In this document: positions 35,279-47,467 of the stretch, piece after piece
Position numbering within the stretch: position 1 is the stretch's first letter
Layout of the letters: the number at the start of each line of letters is the position of its first letter
Assembly: GCF_003473485.1 (NCBI RefSeq)
Contig: NC_053042.1
Location: 5,355,501-5,419,500 of the forward strand
Source of the DNA: Medicago truncatula
Lineage: Eukaryota; Streptophyta; Magnoliopsida; Fabales; Fabaceae
DNA length: 64,000 nucleotides
Reading direction: 5' to 3'
Notes under the pieces: model-generated
What the model was told of the DNA's origin: nothing
The model's database searches: none
What the model saw: only the letters and a program-made list of their open reading frames with translations
Program-made: the position numbers and the translations under genes

Positions 35279-35558
35279 ATTAATTAAGTTTTTAGTCCCT
35301 ATAAATATTTACATTTTTGTTTTTAGTCCCTACAAAATAAAATCGTAATTTTTAGTCCCTGTGACATTTTCCTTAAACATTTTAGGGACCAAAATTGTTG
35401 ATGAAAATTTTTTACAGGGATCAAAAATGCTGATGGACTTTAAAAAAAAAAGTGTTGATGGAAAATTTTATAAGGACTAAATAATGTGATTTTATTTTGT
35501 AGGGACTAAAAACAAAATTGTAAATATTTATAGAGATTAAAAACTTAATTAACCCTGA
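35279..35558. mobile_element. MITE with AAGTTTTTAGTCCCT termini
   Basis: The left end TTAATTAAGTTTTTAGTCCC and right end TTAAAAACTTAATTAA are inverted. Additional TTTTTAGTCCCTACAAAATA / TATTTTGTAGGGACTAAAAA segments lie inside. It is a common legume MITE type, non-coding. Confidence 0.8.
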
Positions 35559-36016
35559 TAATAAAAAAAGGAACATGTAGCATGTGCGAGAATCAAAGGT
35601 GCAGAAGCTGATATAAATGCTGAAAAGTTGTTCCAAAGTTCAATTTCACATCTTATTTTTAAAATCATTTTTGTTGGATTTCCTTCTTTACAAAAAAGTA
35701 ACTTATTTTATTAAGAGTTTTACTAAAATTATGTTTGGCTCCACTTCTCTTAGAAGTAAAAGATTAGTGAAAAATAAAGAGGACCAAACATACTATAAAT
35801 TCTATTTTTATATCCTTATTCAATGCCCTAAGTTAATGGTTAACTTATCGTAAAATTTAAAGCGGAAGGGTAGATCATAGAGGTTTTAGGAAAACACTAC
35901 CAAAAAAAGAAAGGATTTTGGAAAAATAAAGAAATAAAAAGATTGACGAGAACAGAAAAGGAAGCGAAATAGGATTAGAAGGAGAAGATTGCGATAATTT
36001 TGAAATCAAATCAACA

Positions 36017-36352
36017 ATGATAACTACTAAACACAGAATTTACGGCGATGAAACGAGGGTATTTGTTGATTCATTAGCGATCGGTTCAATTCAATTCCTA
36101 AAACCTGAATTGTGTGCTGCTGCTGTTGCGCTGCAATGGCATCATCATCATCATTGTCAGCGCCTAATGTGGTTTTGTTCGATGCTTTTTTCCGTCGTGC
36201 CGATTTGGATTGCGACGGTCGTATCAGCGGCGTCGAAGCCGTCTCCTTCTTCCAAGGTTCCGGTTTGCCCCAAAAAATCCTTGCTCAGGTCTCTCTCTCT
36301 CTCTCTCTTTCCTTACTTATCAATCTTAACTTCATTCATTCATTCACACTAG
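36017..36352 (+). other. Upstream ORF overlapping the EH gene start
   Basis: An ATG at 36017, 119 bp before the EH start codon, opens a 111-codon frame that overlaps exon 1 out of frame. If it lies in the leader it would reduce translation of the main frame. The transcript start is unknown. Confidence 0.3.
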
Positions 36353-39300
36353 TGTTGTAATGTAATATTAACAGTAGTAGTAGTTATAGACTTATTATTA
36401 GTATATAGCTGTTTGTCTAAATCAATCGCAAATCCAGATTTGGAAATTCGCAAACACAAATCAAAGTGGTTTCCTAGGTCGTGCAGAGTTCTACAATGCA
36501 CTTAAACTTGTCACAGTCGCACAGAGCAAGCGCGAACTCACTCCTGAATTAGTCAAGAATGCATTCTATGGTCCAGCCGCATCTATGATTCCTGCTCCTC
36601 AGATCAATTTCGCTGCCACTGTTACACCCCCCCGCCATTCGCACCCTTTGGACCACTTCCAAATCAAAACTACTTTCCTGCTGTTGCTGGACCTCACCCT
36701 GCAACTTCCTCTGCCTTCCCTGCTTATGGCAACATGATGGCTGGAGGACCTCTCCAACCACCGCACGTTGGAGGAACTCTTCCTACTGCTTCAACTCAGG
36801 AGGGGTTTGGTTTTGCAATTACATCATCTGCTTCAATTGTTGCACCCCCCACATGGCCTACACAATCAAAATATCCTACCTCTGTCAATGATGGTATTGT
36901 TGCTTCTGATTCATTTTTCAGAGGAGGGGATTTGTTCTCAACCACCTCATCTCAGCCCAACCAAGATTCTTCTCCACATGGATTTTCATCTGCCATTCTT
37001 CATGTATCTTGCTGGAACACCACCTCTGATTCTTTGCAGAGCTCACTTGCTACTCACTCTGTTCGTCCATATCTTCAGCAGAACCAGCATGCCTCCGTTC
37101 AGGCACCTAATATGCACAGTTCGCCTGGACTTCCAGTCAGATTGCAGGATTCTGCGTCAGGTCAGCCCCAACCTCCATGGCCAAGAATGACTCAGACTGA
37201 TAAACAGAAATATACGAATATATTCATGGAAGTAGACAAGGATAGAGATGGGAAAATCACAGGGGAACAGGCGAGGGACTTGTTTCTTAGTTGGGCACTA
37301 CCAAAAGGTATATTATCTACTTCATTTCCTTTTGTTTGGACCATGGTTAAATTTTTTTCTCTGTTTTTGTACTTTTCTAGTGTTCTGCTTGAACTTTCAA
37401 TGCCTAGCTAATTCGCTGATCATTTTTTGCATGCCATGTTTTATGTTTTCCAGATGTTTTGAAGCAGGTTTGCGACCTATCCGATCAAGATAATGATAGC
37501 ATGCTTTCTCTCAACGAGTTTTGTATTGCACTGCACCTAATGGAGCGACACAGGGAAGGACATGCTCTTCCAGCTGTACTTCCGAATAACATTCTTCTTG
37601 ATTTACCGACTAGTGGTCAACCTGCCAATCTCCTTAGTCCTGTAACTTGGGGAAATCAGTCAGGTTTGTACCGAAGAACTACCATGCTTTTTTGGGTTAT
37701 TATGGAAACTATTTTGTTCTATAATTTCTTATCTCTTCCTCCTTTTATCTTCGAAAGGTGTTCAACAACAGCAAATGATGACTGGATCTGGGGCTCAACA
37801 TCTCAACCCTACTGCAGGTTGGCCACCAAGGCCGGCTGCTGTCCCTCCATCTGATGAAGGACCTCAGAGCAAGCAGCAGAAATCCAAAATTCCAGTCTTG
37901 GAGAAGCATCTCACAAATCAACTGAGTTCAGATGAGCAAAATTCAATTAACTTGAAGTTTCAAGAAGCTACAGAAGCCAATAAGATGGTAACTACTGTAT
38001 ATTTATTTCTTTGCGGCATTATGTTGTGCCTTAAATATGCCACATTCAATCACTTAATTTTTTTTATTATTGGGGTACATTAGAAGGTTCTAGCACCTTT
38101 GTTGAGGATTGAACCTCCCTCTGACACAATCACCGTACTCAATCTTAAAAGACTTAGGATAGTGACAATCAAGCTATAACCCAACAGTACCACCTCAATG
38201 GATGGCATGTTTATTTGTTCATCTTTTTCCGCTAACATAGCTGCTGGTTTTTGTTTTATTCTGACTGTAAAGCTCACATATTTGCATGTGTTTCCTAAAC
38301 GGTTTGCTTATCTATTGGCTAACTGCGAAACACTACTTTGATTGGTTTGAAGTTTCATAGTAAGCAACTCTTTTTGGGGTCATATATGCCATATACATAC
38401 TGTGTATGGTCATCTTTTAAAGTTGATTAGTTTGAGGATATGGTGGAACATCAGTGTAAGTATGCTTTCTTTGCTTCATACCTTTGTACAGTGTATCTTG
38501 ATTTGCAGGCTGGACTTTTGTGAACCCAAGCTGGACTCTTGTGTATTTATACAATAGAATCTAGGATACCTAGAAGAGAAAAACCCATAAAAGCTGCCTT
38601 TCTTGCGCTGCATATGGTTAAAAATGTCATGTCAACACTCCTTTCTTTTATTTTCCCCTTTTTTAAACAAATTTTTCGTTTTTCTGCCTGCAAAAGGTTA
38701 AATACAATAGCAGATGCGACAATCGTCTTAACGAGACCACAGAAAGGATATCTGCGGATAAACATGAGGTATTATTCTTTAGCATTGCATTTATCTTTAT
38801 TAGACCTATAAGGTTAACTTTTATAATTGGCTCAATATATGAATTTCAGGTAGAGATTCTAGCAAAGAAATATGAAGATAAATATAAGCAAGTTGGAGAT
38901 GTATCATCCAAGTTGACAACCGAAGAAGCCACATTCTGTGACATACAGGTCCAATAAAACATGGCTTATTTCTTAACTCATAGAATATATGCTGACACGT
39001 TGTTTTGTTGTCGCATTTTGCATCGCTATATCACATTATTTTATTGTATGTATAGGGAAAAAAATTTGAATTATATCAATGGATTGTCAAGTTGGAACAG
39101 GATGTAAATACTGATGACACAGTACAGGTGTGTTTGAATATGATATGTTCTGCACATCCATCATGATTTCTTTTTCCATATCTGATCTTGTCAAATACAA
39201 TTTTCAGGTCCGTGCTGATCGAATCAATTTTGTCCTTGATGAACTGGTGAAGTCTCTAAATGAACAGTGCAAGAAGTATGGATTGCGTGCAAAACTCACG

Positions 39301-40485
39301 ACATTATTGGAGCTACCCTTCGGTAATTTCAAATTTATAGTTGTTGCTATATCCTTTCAAGCGTTTTCTATTTACTATTCCTTTCAAGTGTTATCAAGTC
39401 TTTTCATGTCTTCAACTTTATTATATGATATTTTTTGCATTAGTGTTGTTGATATTTAGTTTGAGGAAGTAGCCTTCAATTGCTGAACTACTGGTTTTGT
39501 ATCAGCATGAAAACTTTTTGAGCCTGCACAACTTGATATTAGTTTCCTGATCAAGTGGCATGGCATTTAACACACGCAGTTTAATGATTTTCTTATGTGA
39601 CCTTTGAACTACTTTGCGGCACAATTCTGTATGGAAAGGCTCTATATAATCTTATATAACTATTGTTGCTGCTTATCACAAATGTTTTCTCATGGCATTA
39701 TTTTTTAAGGAGTCCATTTAAAGCAAAATATGATAATGGATTGCGATTGACACTAAATTAGCTATACGGTTCTTCGTAATAGGGACTACTATAATTGTTA
39801 TCAAATGTTGTATTAGTGATTTGGTTGTATGAAAAGATATGAAACTGGCCGATGTTTCTGAGAATAGTGTACAAGATACACTACATATTTGATCCAAATA
39901 AAAATCCTTTTGTTGCATTTGACATTTTACTACTTTTATTTTAATTAAGCTCAGAAAACTCTTCCTTGCCTACAAATTGACTCTCCTTTTTTGTTAAATG
40001 GATCTGCTTTATTGTTTTTCACATGCTAGGTTCATTGTTGGCCTCTTGATTCAGTTATCACCTTCTCTTATTTTGCTTGTTTTAGTTGTGTTATGCCATT
40101 TCTCTTTGCTTTGTTGTACCCTGCTCACCAGTCTCACGAGTCATGTGCTCCCCTCCAATATATTTTATATTTTAATAATGTAGTCGTTACATCATTACAT
40201 ATATATATATTCTTTTATTATATGGCCTCACTCAAATTAATCCTTTAGGCTGGCAACCTGGTATCCAAGAAGGAGCTGCTGATTGGGATGAGGATTGGGA
40301 TGAGCTTGAAGATAAAGGTACTAATTAGATCTGATATTCTATCAATTACTAAAAACAAAAAACAAATGATGTGCAAATTGTGTGGTATCTGCCATAAATT
40401 TTGAGGATTTTTTGCAAAAGGTTACGAAACCACATTGACATACATGGACGCTTGGATAATTATCATTTTATTTGGGCGATTAGTT

Positions 40486-40795
40486 GATATATGACTCTCA
40501 TATTGGATGTCGTAGCACCTATAGTAGAAAAGATGGTGGAAACTGAGCTTAGGTGGTTTGGGCATGCAGAGAGAAGACCTGTAGATGCTTTAGTAAGGAG
40601 AGTAGATCAGATGGAGGATATTCAGATCACTAGAGGCAGAAGTAGACCTAGAAAAACTATAAGAGAAAGATCTAGAGATTAATGAGTTGGATCGAAATGT
40701 GATTTATTATAGAACATTATGGCGTAATTTGATCCATGTAGCCAACCTCACTTAGTGAGATAAGGCTCGGTTGTTGTTGTTGTTGTTGTTGCATT
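40486..40795 (+). mobile_element. RTE-type LINE 3' fragment in an EH-gene intron
   Basis: The translation contains LRWFGHAERRPVDALVRRVD and TRGRSRPRKTIRE, the conserved C-terminal tail of plant RTE-clade LINEs. It is followed by ACCTCACTTAGTGAGATAAG and a (GTT)n tail at 40770-40790. It is heavily 5'-truncated. No clear TSD found. Confidence 0.85.
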
Positions 40796-41570
40796 TTTGG
40801 TTTCGATAAGAATATTCTATCACTACTCTTATAATTTAGGCAGCACGGTTTATCGTAAAACAAAGCTCGTTTGTGAAGCATTAAAGTGTGCATTATTTTC
40901 TTCTTTTGTTTTGTCTTTTTGTTTAGTTCGCTTGGTATATTTTTATTTTTCCTAGCTGTATTTACCCCTCTCTATTAGGATTGAATGCGTATGTACATGT
41001 GATGCACAATTTAAGGCTTTGTCAATTTTCACCTGTACCCCAAGATTAGGAAATAGAATTAACTCTAAAAGAGAAACTAGAAAAGAAAGAATCTCGCAGG
41101 GAAACTGAAAAATGTGTGTTAACAGGATTATGGAAGGTTAACTGAAACGTTATCCTACCCATCCCTCCTTGAAAAATCTCACAAAAAGAGCTTTCACTGA
41201 AACTTTCATGTTCTGTATCTCCAGATACACCCTTTTAACTTAACGGTTGAATCAGAGCCCTCATAAGAGCTCTGATATCATAAACAGATGATTCATAGAA
41301 CGTTTTTGTAAATTTGATGTACAAAGCCTTCTATATTTAGGACGCATTTATGATCTCAAATGAGATTTCAAATCCCCCCTTAATTGATGACAATAATTGA
41401 CATATACAAATAAGGAAACAATTGCGGATACATATCTCTTCAGATCAGAGAAGAAATTGCAACATCGAGGGAATACTGAATTTCAAGCCATGTCTGCCTA
41501 CTCACGACACATGCATTTTATCAGCTGAAAATGATAATAACAGAAGACTAAGCAAACTGGTCAATCCGAT

Positions 41571-41591
41571 CACACACACACACACACACAC
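41571..41591. repeat. (CA)n microsatellite
   Basis: About ten CA units in the intron between 40317 and 42080. Confidence 0.85.
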
Positions 41592-44500
41592 CTCATGATA
41601 TTAGTAAAAATATAATTAATGGATGAGCCAATGAAGAAATAGTATACTCAGTTGAATATTGCAATTGGGAGCTGCATCAGTAGAACATGAAGAAGCTGGC
41701 CAGTCTTATCTTTAAGGATATCATTATTCTTATCTATATGCTCAGTTCCTAGCTTTTCTCACTTACCCTGCCTGCATATACACCTCTCTTGCATCTGTAG
41801 TTCTGTATTTCTTTTACACACCCCGTTGCTAGCTGATGAACTATACTTCTTTGTGCTATAGTATGTATTCATTTTCTAAGCTTACTTGTTTGTCTAATTT
41901 AAGAGTTTGATCATTTTGAATAGTTTAGGAGAAATGATATTATATGATATTGGTGAGATTAAAATAATGGGTAACTGTAATTTCTTTATTTTTTGGTCTC
42001 TATCCGTTCTCTTTTGGAGAATGTTGGAAATATATGCATAATTTCTTGGTTATTTACCATGCTTTCTTTCTTCTAGCAGAATTTGCTCTTGTCAAAGAAT
42101 ACACTCTTGATGTGCAAAACACCATAGCGCATCCAAACCAAAAGCAACCAAAGGCTGTGAGCACAAAAGCTTTGGATATTAACAGTCCAAAATTTGTAGT
42201 GTCGCCTAAGAGTGATGATAAGTCAGAAAAACCTCAGACTACAAATGAACAGGGAGTAGGTAATGGATCTGTTTTTGATAAAAGCAATGATGGGTCTGAA
42301 AAAAGTGCTCCTAATAGTCCATTTGCAAGCAGTACTATCGGAAGGCCACATAGGGACTTTGTTGATTCTGACATTCGAAAGACTTCTGGTGAAAATAGCT
42401 CACCCCGTAATCAAAATGACACGCAAGAAACCCAAAGGTATAGATTTTAAGATTCACACACTAGTTTTCCTAATCATGGTCAAGTTTTGCTCATTTGGAT
42501 TTTACCGATCATCTATATTCTCTGTGCCTTTTTGAAGTTTGTGGTGATCATAATGATTGTCATTGTATAAAATGGTGATTATTTGTATTGGAAATGGATC
42601 CCCTCCTGCCTTTTATTATCCTGCGAAGTCTCCTTTGCAATTATGTGCCGTTGGATTAATCCAATGGTTTAGTGATAAAAAGAGAAAAATGTCATAATAA
42701 GAGGAGAGAGAAAAGTATCTAAAGTTCACTTTCTTCATTTTCGTGGGTTTTCTTCTTCGCATGTTGTTGTTCTCTTGAGTGTTTTACAATACAAAAATGG
42801 TGATTTCAGTCACCCAAAATAGAAATAAATCGAATCAATCTTTACCACTGTCAGACAAAACTGAGAAACAACATCTGGTTATAGGAAAAGAACAAGAGAG
42901 GAGAAACAAGCTGGAAATACCTAGAAAACTTAAATAGCCACAAAGTATATTGTGAACTGGTTATAGTATGCGTTAAAAACTCTTTGACGGATTAGAAAAT
43001 AGTGTTAGATTAGATTGATGTGACTTTTACAAGCATGTGCATGATATAGAGTTGAGGTTTGGTTGTTATTGTTATGCATGATTGGAAAGGTTATTTATTT
43101 GTTGTTTTGGTTCACGGTTACCAACATATGCTTCATTTTTTTTTTGGGGTATTAGATAGATCTTGTGATCTTGTAAAATAATTGTTTGGTATATAATCTT
43201 GCATATGCAGCGATCATGGTGGTGAGAAGTCTGTGTTTTCTGAAGAACGAGTTTTTGATGAACCTAATTGGGGAACCTTCGACACAAATGATGATATCGA
43301 TTCAGTTTGGGGATTCAATGCCAGTAGCAAAGAGGTACGCAAGCTCTTGCGTGTAAAGTATTTTTTCAGTAAAATCCTTTCTTTTGAAGGACACATATCT
43401 ATTTGAATTTCTCCTGCTATATTCACTTGTCAGCACCATTGTTGGTGGTTTAATTACTGCATTTCTCCTGCTTTATTGTAACTTGATAGATATATTATTG
43501 TAATATTTTGGAAACACTAACCTGATAGTAGTTTAGCACACCACTGACCACACCTATGTATACCAGTGGTCTAGGAATAGTCGCCAAACTAGTACCATTA
43601 CTCAATATGATAAGACCCCTAACAGAAAAATTATAATATGATATTCTAACCTTCTCCTCAAATTGAAGAATTACCAAGGTCTCAGCTTGTTAAAAAGTTT
43701 TGTCAAGAAAAAGCTAGTTACGAATAAACCCACACGACAACAAAAAAAGCACAATTTAAAAACTTAGTAACTTTAAGATAACAAAAAATACAATTTTAAT
43801 AGCCTTCCCAAAAAAGGGCTCTCAAATAATGTTTGAAAAAAAGAGCACTGTTAGAGCCAACACTGTGTCGGATGGTTGGGATAATTCACATGTAGAGGAG
43901 TTAGTCAAAGCATTCATAGCTATGGGCAAAAAGACAATGTTGGACTGATGCTTACCAGGAATAGGTCACCGATCAGATCTGTCAGCACCAGGGTTGTCTT
44001 ATCTAGTTGATTCATACACTCGTATGAGTTGAAGACTCTAGTTATCAAGTTGGGTTAACTCACGGGTTAGAGGGACGATTGAGCAAGTCTACAACAAATC
44101 AACTATTTTTGCAAAAATGCCTAAAATGACAGTGGTGCCGTGTTTTTCCCCCCTTTCAATTCCACATATGCAGCTGATATCCCAATACGAGCTAATCTGC
44201 AAAGGAGGTGATCGATGTTGTATTGAGTCTCAACTCGTTTTGTAAGGTTCAAGAGACCTCGACAGTTACACGATACTTATGACTGATACGAGTTCATGGT
44301 TATTTGGTTTTTAAGAATTAATAGCTTTTATAAGATTTTATGATTGTGCCTGGTATCAAAGGGTTAGATGTCATTCTCTTATTTATTTTTATTTTTTTGG
44401 TAGATAGATGTCATTCTCTTATACTCTTAGCAGTATACTGATTGCTTTTGGAAATTTGTTTATACTTTTTATAGGAGAGAGAGCTGGATGGAGCTGGAGA

Positions 44501-44999
44501 CAACTATTTCTTTAGTTCTGGAGACCTGGGCCTCAACCGCATTAAAACATCTTCACCACAGGCTGGTGATCTCTTCCTGAAGACCAGTGGATGATTCTGT
44601 TCCAAGAACCCCACTTTTCAGCTCAAGCAGCTCCCCGCAAAGGCCTAAAGACTGGTTGGAAAACACTTTTGACTTTTCAAGATTTGATTCATTTAGCACA
44701 CACGATAGCGTATCTTTACCTGCTCGGGAAGCACAACCACCAGTAAGATTTGATTATGTCCGCAGCAGTGCGGGTTTTGATCATGGTTTTCCTGCTTTTG
44801 ATGACTTGGATCCCTTTGGCTCTGGGCCTTTTAGGACTTCATCAGAAAGTCAAACTCCTAGAAAAGGATATGATAATTGGAGTGCTTTTTAGTTTTGTAA
44901 CTAACATCTCTGTTGAGATTAGGTGTAGTTGGTTAGAAATTTGATGTAAATACTTGGTGTGACTAGTTATATATAAATTCTATTTCGCTATATCAATTT

Positions 45000-45925
45000 C
45001 TATTCTCACAATACTTTGTCGATTTGGAATTCAAAATTGATCTTTTGGTTAGGGAGTGCTAGACATAGACTTGTTATTCAAAGGACATGGAATAAGGGTA
45101 TTTGTAGATGTTAGTTGTGAGATATCAAGTTAGGTGTACAATCGCGCGCACACACACACACAACATTGGAACATATTGTTATTCTATCACCTAACTGATC
45201 GAGACATCATAAGTGAGAGGATATAATAGATTTCTCATTATCTACAAGATATCGACATGTCCGAAAGACGATACGTGAAGGCATAATTGAGATATGCGGA
45301 GTTATAATCGATCAAGGAATGAAATTAGAGGACTAACTAACAAAGCTTAACCCCATCACAACTTTACATCCAATAGTCTTATCCCCTATTATAATTTGTC
45401 AATCAACCAACCATATTCAAATAGTTGAATGTTTGTTGTACCATTCTCTATGGATCAATAATTATAAATAGTTTGATACTATAAATCGCATTTATCGTGC
45501 AACTTTCCAGCTTTCTCTCTTCTACCTTTTTTGTTTGACGCGTTTTTGAGCCTCTTCTCCCCTTTCTTTTTTGTCTCTTTGATAATTTTCTCGGGGAAAT
45601 TGTGTCCCTTCAAGGAAATAGTTGTTCCTTTAGTTTAAGAATGGTCCTAGTATTCCATTTGAATGATCATAATACCATTGCCTCTTTGATTTAAGAGTGA
45701 CCATAATATCATATTGCAGTGGTTCTAGTATCATATTAGTGTGATCATGACATCATACAAGAGTAGTCTTATTCTCATATTGAAAGATCTTAACATCATA
45801 TTTGAAGTTGTATTTTAGAACGAATCATGTAGTGCAATAGGACTTCGATACAATTATAGTTGTGTCGTTTTATCCCGAAGACGTTGTGGTTAACAATTTG
45901 CTTGCATAATTATGGATAGTATAAA
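45000..45925. other. Intergenic, with imperfect short repeats
   Basis: Downstream of the EH locus. It contains a (CA)n tract at about 45148-45161. The stretch 45630-45800 repeats words such as GTATCATATT and TGATCAT at irregular spacing, probably an old decayed repeat. No gene seen. Confidence 0.45.
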
Positions 45926-45929
45926 TATC

Positions 45930-46160
45930 AAATTAATAAAATTATTTTAAAAAGACAAGTAATTGAAAACAATAAATAAGCTAACATGGCCCATTAACTT
46001 AGTGGGTTAGAGCGTCGTGCTAATAACGCGAAGGTTGCAGGTTCGAGACCTGCATGGGCCATTTATTTTCAATATTTTACAGCTAAAATATTATTTTAAC
46101 TATTATGATTCAAATTTTAATTATGATGATATTCTCTTGTCAAAAATATTATACATTTCT
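45930..46160 (+). repeat. Repeat unit carrying tRNA-Ile; partner at 24.06-24.26 kb
   Basis: Both flanks of the tRNA-Ile here are homologous to the flanks of the truncated tRNA-Ile at 24163-24201 (opposite strand). The conserved segment is thus larger than the tRNA itself. Confidence 0.75.
45988..46061 (+). tRNA. tRNA-Ile (anticodon AAU), degenerate D arm
   Basis: 74 nt. The acceptor stem GGCCCAT/ATGGGCC, anticodon arm TCGTG-CTAATAA-CGCGA (anticodon AAT) and T arm GCAGGTTCGAGACCTGC are intact. The D arm reads AACTTAGTGGGTTAGAGC where the usual plant sequence is AGCTCAGTTGGTTAGAGC. This breaks one D-stem pair and alters the A box. The following T stretch is short (ATTTATTTTC). It could be a functional variant or an early pseudogene. 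Confidence 0.75.
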
Positions 46161-46207
46161 AGGCATATAAGCCTCGAAAATATAAATAAAGAGAAGATTA
46201 TCAAGCC

Positions 46208-46322
46208 AATCAACACTTCTCTTAGTGGTGGAAGCTCCATTCTCTAAGGCATACTTGCTGAAATTAGCAAGCTAATCAACACTTCTCTGAGTGGTGGAAG
46301 CTCCATTCTCTAAGGCATACTT
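46208..46322 (-). repeat. 66-bp tandem duplication with an in-frame peptide repeat
   Basis: Two units with period 66 bp. On the minus strand both read KYALENGASTT(Q/K)RSVD. The second continues WLDNL, the other hits a stop. A period divisible by three, with the same frame preserved in both units, suggests former coding sequence. I do not recognise the motif. It lies just downstream of the broken peptide gene. Confidence 0.7.
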
Positions 46323-47084
46323 CAATTGATATTAAAAATGAAAAAATTGTTCAATTGGTCCTGCATGAGCATTCTTTGCATCACCTAATGATGGATCAAT
46401 TGGATTGTAACCTTAACGATGTTGAATTGGTCCTGAATGAGTTTTCCCAACACCTGGTGCATGTTCATCTGAACTGTAATCATCAAGATTTACGCGATTT
46501 ATAATACTATGACCATTTTCCTGAAAATTCAATGAAAGGAACCCTTAAAAATACACAATTTCACATTTTTTTTTACTTGGTCATCTAGTTTATGAAGCAC
46601 TAACATGACACTAGTAATAATTTATAAAAGTGAAATAATATAATGTAACTGCATGTGTTGGTATTGATTCAAGAGCGGAAGAGAATGAATTTTAAAAAAC
46701 ATTCATACCTTCAATTTCCTGCTTTCTGCAATTGGTGTTGTTGTACCAGCCAAATCTGATCAGTTAGCAACAAAAAAGTGTGTTTAGTTGAATATATACT
46801 TGAAAGGTTCATATAAAATACTTGTATGATTTCAAAAAACTCAAGTTTTGAGGGAAATTATCAAGTCTCGACTATGCTTGATGTTAGAATCAACTCATAA
46901 CTATGTTTTCAAATGAAATTGCAGAAAATTGCAATCCAATATGATACAACTGCAATTACAGCTGTAACAATATGATGCAGCAAGGACCATAAAAATCTTC
47001 ACATTGTTGTCAAAATTATAATAGAGAAGCCTTTTTCATAATCTTGTTATGAACCAAGGATTAAGTGTAGTTGCTACATCACAT

Positions 47085-47186
47085 CAAGGTTCGTTAATGT
47101 TTCACATCGGTTAAGAGATGACCTGAATAAATGTTTATAAACGAGGGCAATCTTTACCCTGTAAAGTGATTTTGTTGGGTTGTATC
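47085..47186. mobile_element. TRIM/LTR-like repeat fragment
   Basis: ACATCGGTTAAGAGATGACC, then TGTTTATAAACGAGGGCAAT and TTTTGTTGGGTT. This text is widespread in plant short LTR-type repeats. Fragment only. Confidence 0.5.
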
Positions 47187-47467
47187 TGTTGAAATATAAT
47201 TCTAACTCTTGTATATGTTTTTGATCTGTAATATGTTAGTTAGTTAAGCAACTACTTGTAACTGCTTCTCCTAGTTTCTAGCAAGTTAGTTAGATCTAAG
47301 GCATTACTTGTTTCGCAAGCAATAGAGAAAACAAGTTGTATATATACTTTATTCAATGTGAATAAAGCCTATGCCTCATTCTATTACTTCTAATCTCTTT
47401 CTCTCATATTCAATCTGTTATCCTTCTCTCTCAATTACACAAACAAAGATCAATTTGTTCACCAACA
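47187..47467. mobile_element. Copia-like solo LTR
   Basis: 281 bp starting TGTTGAAATATAATTC and ending TTCACCAACA (TG...CA). It has a TATA-like TTGTATATATAC and AATAAAG near the middle. The 5-bp flanks GTATC / GTATT (47182-47186, 47468-47472) are a one-mismatch TSD. No internal retroelement region remains. Confidence 0.75.

Larger units (their letters stand above)
36136..44892 (+). pseudogene. EH-domain endocytosis protein gene (AtEH1/2-Pan1-like), disrupted
   Basis: Counterpart of the plant EH/Pan1 subunits of the TPLATE endocytic complex. Exons: 36136-36288, 36438-37307, 37454-37663, 37758-37987, 38697-38768 (left edge uncertain), 38850-38948, 39056-39127, 39208-39322, 40249-40317, 42080-42437, 43211-43334, 44475-44892. 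EH1 has a DLDCDGRISG calcium loop and the IWKF Trp. EH2 (about residue 300) has DKDRDGKITG. A coiled coil and an acidic C-terminal part (WQPGIQEGAADWDEDWD, GFDHGFPAFDDLDPFG, NWSAF end) follow. Lesions: (1) one base missing in the seven-C run 36625-36631, shifting frame in exon 2; (2) the exon expected before 38697 is not recognisable; (3) a frameshift near 44589 creates TGA at 44592, cutting the last ~100 residues; (4) the NPF-pocket Trp of EH2 is Cys (QVCDLSD). Splice sites elsewhere are good, so decay looks recent. Lesion 1 alone could be a sequencing error. Confidence 0.88.
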
